A stretch of 64,000 nt of DNA from Amyelois transitella (taxonomy: Eukaryota; Arthropoda; Insecta; Lepidoptera; Pyralidae), in NCBI RefSeq assembly GCF_032362555.1, contig NC_083508.1, positions 10,755,001 to 10,819,000 of the forward strand. Reading direction: 5' to 3'. Numbering within the stretch: position 1 is the stretch's first letter; every line of letters starts with the position of its first letter. This document shows, in pieces, positions 13,118 to 24,800 of the stretch. Made by a program: the position numbers and the translations under genes. Under the pieces are notes generated by a model that saw only the letters and a program-made list of their open reading frames with translations, did not search any database and was not told where the DNA came from.

Positions 13118-13346
13118 CATACATACATATGGTCACGTCTATATCCCTTGCGGGGTAGACAGAGCCAACAGTCTTGAAAAGACTTAATGGCCACGGTCAG
13201 CTAAGGACACTATTAGCACTAGTCAGCTATATTTGGAATTGAGATTCAAATAGTGACAGTTTGCTAGCCCATCGCCTAAAAAAGAATCCCAAGTTTGTAA
13301 GCCTATCCCTTAGTCGCCTTTTACGACATCCATGGGAAAGAGGTAG
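13118..13346 (-). repeat. S1 SINE, most of the element
   Basis: CATACATACATATGGTCACG through CCCTTAGTCGCCTTTTACGA and CATCCATGGGAAAGA; the 5' head is missing. Intergenic between B and C. Confidence 0.85.
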
Positions 13347-14502
13347 AAATAAATCACAATAAAACAAAAGATAATACAACAACATATATTTTTTTATAAT
13401 TTAACAAGAATTATATTTTTTATCATTTATTATTTATATACATTAGTGTACATATATGCTTAAGCTTATAAATAACAGTGCAAGTGCGACAAAGACCCAA
13501 AAATGCATTTTTTTTATAAAAGTATGTACTTACATTATTTTCTACGCTGGTATAAGATGCAAAATTCACCAATTCTTTGGCAATGATTTCCTTACTTTCT
13601 TTTATATTGTTCCTACAACAGTAACACTGTTTTACAGTTTCAAGATTTTCAGAAAAATAAATCTTAGTAGAACATTTATTACTAAAGTTTACGTTTTAGT
13701 AATAAACGTTCATTTATTAGATACATTTATCAACAATTCACCTGGAAATTATATTTTGTGGTCATATATTTTTTTACACGTATATAAGTTGATTCCAGAA
13801 TTTGATATTACAGGGAAATGAAATGAAAAAATCTTCTGCGCAGCGTTCACAGAGCAGAATTTTGCTTCAACTTACGTGCCAGGCAATAATAAATTTTATT
13901 TAAAACTAGACATAGGCAATGTCTAGCAGTGTCAATAGATGAATAAAATTTATAAAGATGAGTTTAAATGAAGTTTGATAAAATTAAATTTTCTTTTAAG
14001 TTGATTTCTCCTCCGAGGCGATTTGCGAAAGCAGCCTATTTCTGAATTATATGCCAAATAAACGTTAGGATTCAAAGAACTAATGAGCTAATAATAAGTG
14101 ACTTTCAGCTCTGACTACCCCGTAAGAGATAAAGACGTTATATAACTGTGTGTGTAAAACTAATACCTACCCAAACTATAGCCTCATATTCTCACATCGG
14201 ACCCATTGATTCCATGCACAGAAATCTGAAAACTTATTTGTTACCTTTTCCAGGAATTCCAGATTTTCTTGTTTCCATGGAAATTTTCCAGAAAAAAGTA
14301 GTCTTATTCGGACTAAGAATCTAAGTATATTCATACAGATTTCACTTAAAAATCGGCACTAACAATAATATCACTTTCAATAATGGTAGGTACTAAAGAT
14401 TCAGATTTTCGTGATTCAGAGGCTACGTATCTTCATGTACCTAAGTTTACATTAAAAAAAACTTTTTTCCACATAAATACAGTTTAAGACTCATTAAAAA
14501 CA

Positions 14503-14508
14503 TTTATT
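14503..14508 (-). terminator. Poly(A) signal of tetraspanin C
   Basis: AATAAA on the minus strand, 25 bp after the stop, giving a very short 3' UTR. Confidence 0.55.
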
Positions 14509-14532
14509 TACATTTCATATTTATAAAGACTA

Positions 14533-17500
14533 TTAAGGGTAAGCACTCTGTTCTTCTCTTGAAACTTTCGCCATCCAAATTGCTCCTGCTACCGCCAAGG
14601 CCTGCAAATTTAAAGATAATACATACATATAGTCAAGTTTGTATCCCGTGCGGGGTTGACAGAGCCAACAGTCTTGAAAATATTGATGCAATTAAGTGAT
14701 TTACACATTATAGCAAAACATTTTTCACGTATTAAAGTACATGAGGTAACATAAAGGTTCTCGCTCATTCATCAACAAAACTTATTCCCCATGGCTTTCC
14801 CGATTCTTTAAAATCGATCAAGTCAAATTTATTTGCTGTGCAAATATTTTTTTACCATGCGCTTAAAGTATCTTTGATTTACATTAGTATTGTTAATGAG
14901 TTACTTATACCTATCTTTGCTGAAGAGTCATGTGCAAAGGTCTACGCTTACTGTTATGTCTATATACTGTCATGATCAATATTCTTTTTCTTGATCGTGT
15001 TCTTCATTACTGAAGGTCGTAAGGACGGACGTCCTTGAACGAGACCCTTGACCTTGACCCCATCAAGTCAAGCTAACGAACCGTTTCAAATAGCGTTTCA
15101 AATAGAACTTTCGCAAATCTGAACGACTTCATGACTTTAATTTCGAAGCCGGCACTGTGACCCAATCTAAATCTCAACTGGTATTATGGTTTCCTAAACA
15201 TCTCCAAAGCCTCGAGTTAATTCGTTCTATAGATCAGCTATGGCTGCGTGTAGCATATTCCAGAGTCCGTATGCTCTATATACTAACAGTATCGGCTTAG
15301 ACATTGGCCTCGATCGGAAAAAAAGATTACCTGCAAAAGAACTAGGAAGATCCCAGCCGCACCGATGGTACCCGCGTGACTCCGCACCCACTCTCCAAAA
15401 GCATCCGAACAGCCCGTGGTGAATGCGTTGCGTATGGTACATTCGAAGATCTGGACAGCCCCGTAGTCATGTCTGCAGCAGCTCACTGGAAGACCACCAG
15501 AATCCGTCGTGCCCAAGGGGGCTAGCCAGTCGCTGGCGTTCACAACGCCACAGCATTCGAACTGAAATGATGGGAAGAAATTCCTTTAGATTTTTGTCGC
15601 CTAATTTGACTTTCAGCATACGGTACCTAGAGTGTCAACTTTTACAATTTTTGAATGAACCTATTTTAAAACCATGAAACAATCAGTTTATTACTTGAAA
15701 TTTTTGCGTGACAAAAATAACATTGACATACTGTTATTAATAGCAACAGCATGATGACTGATTCTCCATTCTTTTCTTTTATACATTCTTTCGTGACATT
15801 CAAGCCCACTCTTACAAAAGCCTTATTTCTCAACTCTTTTTGATTAAGTGAACTTTCATTATTTATTTTCAATCAAAGGACAAGGACGAAAGTCAACGCC
15901 GAAACTCGCAAATTAACTGTAAAATTACGCGTCTTTCCGGAGGATAAGCAGACTACATCTTTCCACTTGCAACGATCGTTGTATCACTCTCTTCTTGCAA
16001 GCTTGTCAGTTTAGGTTTCTCTGAGCCTGATCTTTTGAAAAGGTCCCACAATACCCAATTGAAAAAATCGACCCACCTACTTGTCCCACCATATCCAACT
16101 AAAAACAATCCACCCACCTCTTCTTGCGTTTCGTCCCATAACTTCTGCACGACAAACTCTTTGTTCTGGTAAAGTGGCATGGTGTTATACAGCTGCTGCT
16201 GAACCAGGGCTATAGTGTTGCTCTTTAGTGCATACCCGGCTATGCACGCTGATAGTTGAAAGATGAACATCACTATCATGGCACCTGCAAACTGAGAAAT
16301 TAAGCATTATTATTATTTCAATTATTAAACTTCAAAATTTATACACTTGACTTTTTTAAATCACCTGCACGATTCTTGCGTCTTTTATCTATAATCCTGG
16401 ATCCGATAAGTCAGGTTTTTACATGAGATACTCCCATCTGATATTTGCCGATCCTGACACATATTAGATCATGTTTGAAGCAGAGCTTGACAAATGTGCC
16501 TAATCTTTAAGTCGCCTTTTACGACAACCATGAATGGCCCTACTCAAAAAGTGCCAGGAACCACACGACACGAGTCATCCGTTCGATTGGCTGGTTAAAA
16601 TAGCACACAACATTTTGTAATGAAGTTGAATAATAAATAATTTATTACTCCAGCGTCGGTGAACGGGTGGTCATAACTCGAATGAGTATATTCTCAAGTC
16701 CCCCCCTACAGCCGCGTATAAATTAATGTATTTTTGTTAGTTATGTACCGTTAAAATAATAAAAAAAGGAAACGTTTATCAAATTAACAAGTCCATTCCT
16801 GCCTTATTCGACGATTAAGTATGGCAGTCCCAGCTTATCGTAAAACTCTTATTTCTTGTACGTTAAGTATATTTTACATGCTGTCTTTAGCCATTGGACT
16901 TCATAAGATACCTACGTACATAGCAACGGCAAACTTTATACCAGTCTTTGCTAACCTAAAGTAATAAATAGCTTAACTCGGAAGCATTAACTGTAAACAC
17001 ATATCCTACAGCCCTGTAAATATATTAGCACATTGTAAACAATTGACATTAAAAATATATTTATTGCATAGCAAGCTTTATACCAATGAAATAAAGTCGG
17101 AAATCCGTTACGCGAACTCGACATATTGTCTTGAAAACAGATCTTGCATAATCGCGCTGAAATTGCCCTAAATTTATTTTAAACCGTGTCATAAAGTTAC
17201 AGGGACATTCTATTTTCTCTCTCTTTCAATTTTTGAGAGAGAAGACATAATGCCTATTTACAGTTTCCATGCTGATTTGGTGGCAAAGAAATACCATACT
17301 GCTAGAAATCTCGTTCCGTGCACATTGTAAAAACCAATAAGGGAGCGGCTAATAAACTCTTGATTCTTCTTTCAGATGATGGGCTAACTTTCAGTCCCAG
17401 TCTCAATCAGTCATTCAGCTGAACGTGGCATTACAGTCTTTTCAGAACTGTTGAATCTGTGTACCCCCTCTGTCTAAGGAACAGAAACATGATGTTCAAA

Positions 17501-19614
17501 TACATAAATTTACGTATTCTGATAAGATACATTTGGGATAAGTGGTTATTCATAAAATACTTTGAGTGCAGTCCTTGATTAATATCTAAATCCTTTCTAT
17601 AAATGGACTTACCAGTGACTCATCGTCATAATACTAAAGTTGAAATTATTGTGTATGTTAATCTTTGAATCTCAATTCCATCATGCCATACAGTTTAACG
17701 TGGTCTTTCAGTGTTTTCGAGAATATTGGCTGTGTATATCGCGTAAGGGTAAATTTAGATGTGATTGTTTGTATGAATGTATTGGAGCAAATCTTTGCAA
17801 TTATAACCGAACTAAATTTATGCTTACATATTTTTATATTATCAAAACGGTTGGCTCTGTCTACCCCGCAAGGGATATAGACGTGACCGTATGTATGTAT
17901 GTATGCTGAATGTTTGAACGATAGAGATAAGTTTTATTTTCATTTCAAGTTTTGCTACAAATATTTAACAAGACCTTATTGCGCAGTGACATTGCCTTCT
18001 GGACCTAATGTAAAGAGTTTGATCTCCGGTCAGATCAAGATAGAAAACGAATGGTAGAATGGCAAATTTACATTTACACTCGTTCTATTATTTTGAGATA
18101 CATTGTAAATGGAACAATTGATGAAAATTGTTACTCACTAGTTCTATTATGGAATTATATTCATAGTAAATGGAGTTCTATTCAGAACTAGTGTCAATTA
18201 AACATTGACACTAGTTCGAATTTTTCCAGATCCATTGTAGATGGAGCTAGTGACAAAAATGACTGATGATCAATAGTTCAATTTTAATGGAACTGTACTG
18301 TGTCAACAAACGATCTTTTCCAAATAATTTCATGAACCTTGTAAATTTATCAATGAATTTAAATGAGTTTATTTTAATATACAGTAAGATTAGCAAGAAC
18401 CTATTCTTGATTTAGTATTTGATTATTTCTTGACAAACATGCATCTTTTTTATATTGGAGTTGATGTACCTTTAACAGTTTTGATTGATGAAACCAACAT
18501 ACCTGGGTTAGTTTTGTCAGATTAATAACCCAAACATGTGGCGTCTGACATTTCAGAATAAATAGAACGCGCCGGGAACTTGAGCCCAGAATTAAACCAA
18601 TCCCATTATGATTCCATGCGTTCTTGTTGCGAACACTATATTTAAACAAGTCGGTTAAGTAAATAGAACACCGCATTCACCTGTGTCATGTATTGTTAAC
18701 AATATACAGCTGTAAAAGTCATCACAGTTGTTTTCACTTGTTGATTTTATTGAGTTTTTACTTATGTTTTTACTTTAGGTAAATTTATAGCCAAAAATAT
18801 TTTCTCACGTTTGAGAATTTATGTGTTCGTAGACATATGTATACTCGTACATTCCAGCTTAGAATAATAGACTTGCGTAACAAGTAATAATGATAATCAT
18901 TAGACTATAACGAGCAGACATTGACGACTTCAGTTTATGTTTCTTTTTTACCTATTTACATACCTATTTGTGTATTTTATTTTTCTCCAAAATTAAATTC
19001 AAGATAGATTAAACTGTACCTACTCAAACAGAAAAAGAAAGTTATGATTTTGTATCAGGCTATTCTGCTGCCCGTCATATTTTATTCAATACGAGCAACG
19101 AACATTAACTATGACTGAATAGTCAGAAAGCTAAATCATAATTATTCAAATCACGCAAGAAGTAAGTGCTCTATTTTACTTACACACATTTTGACATTTC
19201 AGTCTAACATCTTAGAAGACATGTCACCAAAACAAATATTAGTTCTGTACTTACCGCCATGATCATCACGTAATTTTCCGTGTAGGCGCCATAGAAGCCA
19301 AAGAAGGCGATCAGGAAAATTAGCACTCCAGTAGCGATGCAGAAGGCAGGCAAAGACAGGAACCTATCCGTTAAGAACTCATGATATCCATTGTATGCTG
19401 ACTGTACCGAGCTGCCCACAGACAAAATTATTATGCCCGTTATCTGAAAACGCAGTCACATGAAAATGAGGTGCTCTCCACGGTAAACATCGCACACGGA
19501 CCTCAAAAAACTTACCAGAAACAGGAAGTTCACTATCACTAACGTATATTTCACTGTTGTAAATAGTTTGGCCCACATTTTAACAGTTTCAATCACTATA
19601 TTGTTAGAAGACAT
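14533..19614 (-). CDS. Tetraspanin C (five coding exons)
   Basis: Coding exons in transcript order: 19614-19516, 19443-19255, 16291-16118, 15561-15331 and 14601-14533. All are phase 0, giving 253 residues. The start MSSNNIVIETVKMW is the first ATG before a splice-bounded TM1; an in-frame ATG 12 codons later is an alternative start. Exon 2 ends TM2 with FFGFYGAYTEN. Exon 4 is the large loop, opening FECCGVVNASDW, with PVSCC, ECTIRNAFTTGC and then TM4. Exon 5 is very short (22 residues, tail KVSREEQSAYP). A poly(A) signal lies only 25 bp beyond the stop, so the 3' UTR is tiny. Loop motifs FECCGVV, CC-x2-DYG and TTGC are shared with gene D, marking a paralogue pair. The exon 3 donor is GTGGGT and sits at the edge of a 40-bp tandem repeat, so an alternative donor 40 bp downstream is possible. 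Confidence 0.92.
14621..14680 (-). repeat. S1 SINE 3' fragment
   Basis: ATACATACATATAGTCAAG, CGGGGTTGACAGAGCCAAC and GTCTTGAAAA, just inside intron 4 of tetraspanin C. Confidence 0.65.
15925..16020 (-). repeat. S3 fragment
   Basis: ATTACGCGTCTTTCCGGAGG, CATCTTTCCACTTGCAACGA and CTCTCTTCTTGCAAGC. It lies in intron 3 of tetraspanin C, beside the 40-bp repeat. Confidence 0.7.
16041..16120 (-). repeat. 40-bp tandem repeat at the exon 3 donor of tetraspanin C
   Basis: Bases 16041-16080 and 16081-16120 match at about three quarters of positions, including TCCCAC, ATA-CCAA and CCCACCT. The real donor lies at the edge of one copy. The other copy offers a second potential donor (GTAGGT) 40 bp further into the intron. 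Confidence 0.7.
16497..16572 (-). repeat. S1 SINE 5' fragment
   Basis: AAGTCGCCTTTTACGACAAC and GTGCCAGGAACCACACGACA mark the 5' half. Intron 2 of tetraspanin C. Confidence 0.65.
17340..17495 (+). repeat. Old S1-like fragment
   Basis: ATGGGCTAAC, CATTCAGCTGAACGTGGC and GTCTTTTCAGAACTGTTG remain recognisable; much diverged. Intron 2 of tetraspanin C. Confidence 0.5.
17845..17912 (+). repeat. S1 SINE 3' end
   Basis: AAACGGTTGGCTCTGTCTAC, GACGTGACCGTATGTATG and a TATG tail. A related scrap lies at 17668-17735. Confidence 0.75.
18185..18217. repeat. Perfect hairpin inside a degenerate repeat block
   Basis: GAACTAGTGTCAA and its exact inverse are separated by 7 bp. Weaker copies of the words TAAATGGA, CTAGTTC and AGTGACAA fill 18040-18300, suggesting a decayed MITE. 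Intron 2 of tetraspanin C. Confidence 0.8.
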
Positions 19615-19653
19615 ACGACGGCCGCGCGCTGCTCCTGGCGTATAGTTTAGCTT

Positions 19654-19710
19654 CAGATATTTTTATCGCCAACATTCATCTTGATAAGGAAAACAAGCAA
19701 GTTTTATCTC
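19654..19710. promoter_or_regulatory. GATA-like site cluster upstream of tetraspanin C
   Basis: AGATA, TTATC, TGATAAGG and TTTATCTC lie 40-96 bp before the ATG, at nearly the same distance as in genes A and B. Confidence 0.38.
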
Positions 19711-20539
19711 GCGACTCTGCCATAGGTTGTAACGTTAAGATCAATAGATTGTATATTGATATTTTCTAACACAGCTAGTGCCGCGGTCACTCGGGACCAA
19801 TTAACGTATAAATTGGTCGTGTTAATTTGTTAACCTGAATGCGTATGTCGGTCTCGAAGAACGATACACGATTGTGAACACCGCAATATGTGATAAGCAC
19901 ACTCACGAAATGGTTATTACGAAGTTAATTTGCATTGTTATCCGGTTATCCGTAACCTAGTCAGTCGTTTTTAATTACTATCGGTAAAGTGGTATTCCAA
20001 GTTTTAAAGATGTATTTGGATCAATCGCCGATATTACAAAAAAAACTGGTTAGATTAATCAAAATAGTTAATGGACTGCGAAATCAAATGGGTGTTCTTT
20101 GTAAAAGGTCTAGCATAAATGATTTGCAGCGCAGGAATTCCAATATTGTGATCGTAGCAGTCCAAAAAGTGGTTTATTCCACTTAGATCAAAATTCACAT
20201 TTTATGTCCTGAAATCACCTAAAGGCAAATAACCTGGGAGATCAAAATCCAAAAGATTTAAACTATAATTATTTGTTTCGTTAAATCACCTGGGTGATAT
20301 TAATTCCATAATCCAGTTTCTAATTTTTATTAAGTAGGTAGGTAGTTCTACGTAGATACAGCTATATAATATTGTTGTTTTCTTTTTACTTATCGGCGTT
20401 CTTCTTCTCCCCAGCATTTATCCCGTTTGTGACTTCGCCAGGATACCATGTGGGGGGTCGTCTTGGGTTGTAATTGGGAGTTTTTTTTAATTCTTCACTG
20501 ATGTTAAACTTTCGCTTTGCATTTAACTAGGTATTTATA

Positions 20540-20662
20540 AATAATACAGGTATTAAACGCGCACATAACGTACCTTTATTTTATCTCGGACCATGGATGA
20601 TTGTAACAAATGAAGGTATAAAATAAAGTTATATTACGTGTGCTTTTATTACCTGTATTATT
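20540..20662. mobile_element. Small MITE with 13-bp terminal inverted repeats
   Basis: AATAATACAGGTA (20540-20552) is perfectly inverted at 20650-20662, with imperfect complementarity continuing inward. A single-ended relative lies at 33011-33060 (ATATAGGTATTAAACGCGCA). Intergenic between C and D. Confidence 0.75.
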
Positions 20663-21177
20663 CATAAATTTTAAATTCTTATATACCAACAATCCCACCC
20701 ATGTGAGTTAAGGTCTTCCGCGTCCTCTGTCGTTGTAATTTTTAAGTACTTTTTTTATTTGGATGTAGTAAATAATGACATGAAAAACAAAGCCTCGGTA
20801 AAAAAAAACTGGTGGCTATGAAACCCGAACAAGACCTCTGTTATTGTCTGCATTGTCTATTATTACTCTTTCATTGATAACCAAAATAACTATGACGGAC
20901 AGGAGTTATTCTGGTGTTTATGAAGTCTCGAGTCTTATTAGCCTAAATCGAAGGATAATTCTACATGTACGATTGCGTACTGTTAACGACTTGAAGCTAA
21001 ACGGAATGACCTTTGCGCTTCTCATGAATGACGGGTCTTGCAGCATGAGAGGTTCAAGGCGAATAAAAAAATCTCTGTGACGGTATTGAAGAGTCATTGT
21101 CTTCTGTTTGAGCCGTTTTAGTATTCCTTATCTATTCCTGATTGTTATTTTTATAGTACCTAATCATTTTTGTTAGA

Positions 21178-21290
21178 GGTATGAATGTGATGAAGCGAAA
21201 GAAGTATGTAGAGATACGGCAAGTGGAAAGATGTAGGCTCTGCATACCCCTCAAGGAAAAAGGCGTGGTTTTATGTAGGTATTTATGTAG
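21178..21290 (+). repeat. S3 interspersed element
   Basis: GAAGCGAAAGAAGTATGTAG, GGCAAGTGGAAAGATGTAGG and CATACCCCTCAAGGAAAAAG, then GGCGTGGTTTTATG. Confidence 0.75.
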
Positions 21291-21809
21291 AATTTCTGTT
21301 AAAATAATCTTAATGTCAGGTAGTTATTGAACTAAAGTTGCAATTGATATTTATCTTTCTTAAACACCCTTAAATAAGATAAAATAACAAGAAATTGGTA
21401 TGTTGTCATTGTTCATATTTTGCGGCATCTTGGGCAGTGATGTTGGTTCTTAGAAAATATTACCATTCTCCTTGCGTTACTCCCGATTCCTCATCGCCTC
21501 AGTAGAGATTATCCTGAGATCAGAACTTAAATTTTCGAGTTGTTAAGAAAATGTAGGTTTAAACCAAAAATAAAATTAAATCATCGACAGATTACTATTG
21601 ATGTAGTCTCGACAAAGTCATAATCAATTATGTAATCTATGTTACAGACGTGAATTTTCAAAGAAAAAATATGACTTATCTTTATCAAAATAAAGGGTTA
21701 AAAAAAATACATTAAATATTTTATAACATGTTGTTACAAAAATGAATTTCTAAATTGGTACTAAAACTAAGGGTTACAATAGAATAAAACTGAATTACTT
21801 TAGTAAGTT

Positions 21810-21815
21810 TTTATT
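21810..21815 (-). terminator. Poly(A) signal of tetraspanin D
   Basis: AATAAA on the minus strand, 18 bp after the stop. The layout matches gene C, its paralogue. Confidence 0.55.
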
Positions 21816-21833
21816 ATAAAAGTATAACTTGAT

Positions 21834-24800
21834 TTAGGATTCCAATTCGACTTCCTCGAACTTCGATCTCCACGCTAACCAACCCGCTGCTGCTGTTATC
21901 AGCACCTGAATATTATAAATTTTTGTTGTAAACTTACATTTTTAAAGAGCAAAATTATAAAAAGTAGTGTCAACTTATGATTGGTGTAAGCATCTATTTT
22001 GTATATGACTGAAAAATTCAATAACATTTAAAATAAAAAACGGAAGCGCCTCCAATCGATATCCTCCTTTTTGATGATAGCAGACATTTTTAAAAAAAGG
22101 AGTGTTACAAAATCGGTTCAGCGAAACGCGAGGTAAACGCGGACAAATATACATACATACATACAAGTCAAACTGAGAACCACCTATTTTTAAAGGCGGT
22201 TAATCACAACTGAACTACGAAGGAAACTTACAGTGAATGATAATGCTAAGAGTGACGTCACAGCGATGACGTTGGCGTTGTAACTCAGCCATTCGCCTAA
22301 GGACTCTGCACAACCCGTCGTGTAGGCATTGGTTAAGTTGCAGTAAAAGGGTGAAATAGTCCCATAGTCTATATGGCAACAGCTGATGGGGATCCTGTTG
22401 GAGGTCCAGTCGTTACGGCCTACCACTCCGCAGCATTCAAACTAGAATAATACGAAGGTATTAATTTCTGGAGATAGGTATTAATGTCGAAAGACATACT
22501 AATTGTGTGTCAGCTGCTTGTGTTCGGAATAATTCATAATCTGTGATCCGAAGTTCGGATCACAGATTATGAAAGCCGATCAAAGGGAAGACTGTCACAA
22601 TCTGTTTGAATCTAATATCCACCATTAAGTCATGATTGTAACCTTTGGGTGGTTTTAAAATAACTAGCTTTGTCTACCCCTTTCAAAAGGCGTGGTATAT
22701 GTATTTATTTCATTTAATAATCATTGAAAGATGCAGTTTGATTCTAGGATACTGGGATTACAAAGTTGTCTTTCAAACAGGTATAGCAATTTCAGCATCG
22801 TCGATATACCTACCAAATGACAGCTTCTTCCCGGGGCTTCGCTCTTACACAGTTTTTAAGAAATAAAGATAGCCTTTACTCTTGAAGGTCCAGCCAAATT
22901 TAAATCAGATTAGTCTTTCGCACCTTCTTGGTATTCGTGTGACCGGTATCTACCTTTTTGAGTTTATGGCTAGTACGTTTAGCACGAACTCACAGTCATC
23001 TCACAGTATAGTCACCTACCGTCTTGTGTCGTACTGCTGTCTCGCTTCCTGCATGGTAGCCCTGATCTCTGAAGATGCCCTGTTCTTCATCTTCATGATT
23101 ATTATCACACTTCATTAAATAACTAGACAATTTCAACTCACAGCTATTTGCATGTCGTCCCACAGTATAGTGATCTCCCGTCTTATGTCGTACTGCTTTC
23201 TCGCTTCCTGCATGGTAGCCCTGATCTCTGAAGATGCGCTGTTCTTCATCTTCAAACTTATTATCACACTTCATTAAATAACTAGACAATTTCAACTCAC
23301 AGCTATTTGCATGTCGTCCCACAGTATAGTGATCTCCCGTCTTATGTCGTACTGCTTTCTCGCTTCCTGCATGGTAGCCCTGATCTCTGAAGATGCGCTG
23401 TTCTTCATCTTCAAACTTATTATCACACTTCATTAAATAACTAGACAATTTCAACTCACAGCTATTTGCATGTCGTCCCACAGTATAGTGATCTCCCGTC
23501 TTGTTTCGTATTGCTGCCGCGCTTCCTGCATGGTAGACCTGATCTCTGAAGATGCGCTGTTTTTCAGTTTGAAGCTCACCACTGCCGCTGATATCTCGAA
23601 TATAAGGACTATTAGCAGCATCACTACGTACTGAAACGAAGAACAATAAAAACGGATACAACATACATATTCAATTAATTTAAAGATTTTCTTTTGTTTA
23701 TTTTGGCAGCAAACAGGTAGGTATATATTACTCCAGATATGTATCAGCTTAATTTAAAGAGGAAACTGATAGACTTTCTAACGTGCACTAAGAGAGATAT
23801 CCCAAAACTCCTGCAAGAACGGACATACCTATTGGATTTTATGTTTAGCTTAGCGCGGGCGAAACGGCGTTTTCTTATTATTAAATACTCAGTTTAAAAA
23901 ACATTTAGGGCCCAAATTATAATATTAAGTCAAATTACATTTAGTAGTGTTTTGGTATATGAATCAAAAACTCCCGCAGAGCTCATCTTCTTTATCTAAA
24001 CTTGTCCTTCACAGATATAAAATGTAAAAAAACACATGACATGACCGCGAACATTACGTGTATTACTCGATATCGATAATCTAAGTAGGTAGTGGAACGG
24101 AAAATTCTTCAAAACTTTACTAACAATAAAGAATCTTTTAACTCTATAGTTTTTACAGAATATACTTAGGAAACGATAAGTTGAACTTTATCGGTTAGTA
24201 TTTGTTATACCTAAATGGTGCTTACCAGTCGGAAAAATCAATTGAATCAATTATTTTGAAATAAAAATAAGTCACTGTTACAATTGGCTTCTGCAGGGAA
24301 TTATCTTCGGACCAATATCAAAAGTCATTCCAGTAACTTTGTACAATAAATGTCTGCTGTTATATTTGAATATTTTTATTAATTAGTTTAAAATAATTTG
24401 AAGAAACAGGTGTTTAAAAAACATTCTAAAAAGCAACCACAATGTACCTACTTATAATACCTCTAATTGCATCCTGACGAATCAAAAGAGCAATGTTACT
24501 GTTAATAATATGTTAGGTAGGTACAATCAAGTGGTTCTTTCATCATGTCTTAGGTGTTAGTTCCAGTTGCGTCTTCATTTCACTGAAGAACTCCAGGTTT
24601 GACCATTTGACCATGATCTCAGATGGATCAAGTCAGGTTTTTCACCAAAATACTCACGTCTGACCTTTTCATCCTTTGCAAGGTATCGAAACCAATCAAT
24701 TCCTTAAGTATGTACCTACCATCTTCTAATATTTTTCATATATCTAAGAGCTAACTTGTTGTTGAAGTTAAATGGAGCGCCTAGAGGGGTCAGATGTTTA

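Noticed and set aside
13456-13821. 121-codon open frame
   Set aside because: Very AT-rich, Ile/Phe/Lys composition of non-coding DNA; no domain, no start context, no splice sites.
22141-22170. Short (CATA)n run as an S1 copy
   Set aside because: Only the simple tail unit is present, with no S1 body beside it.
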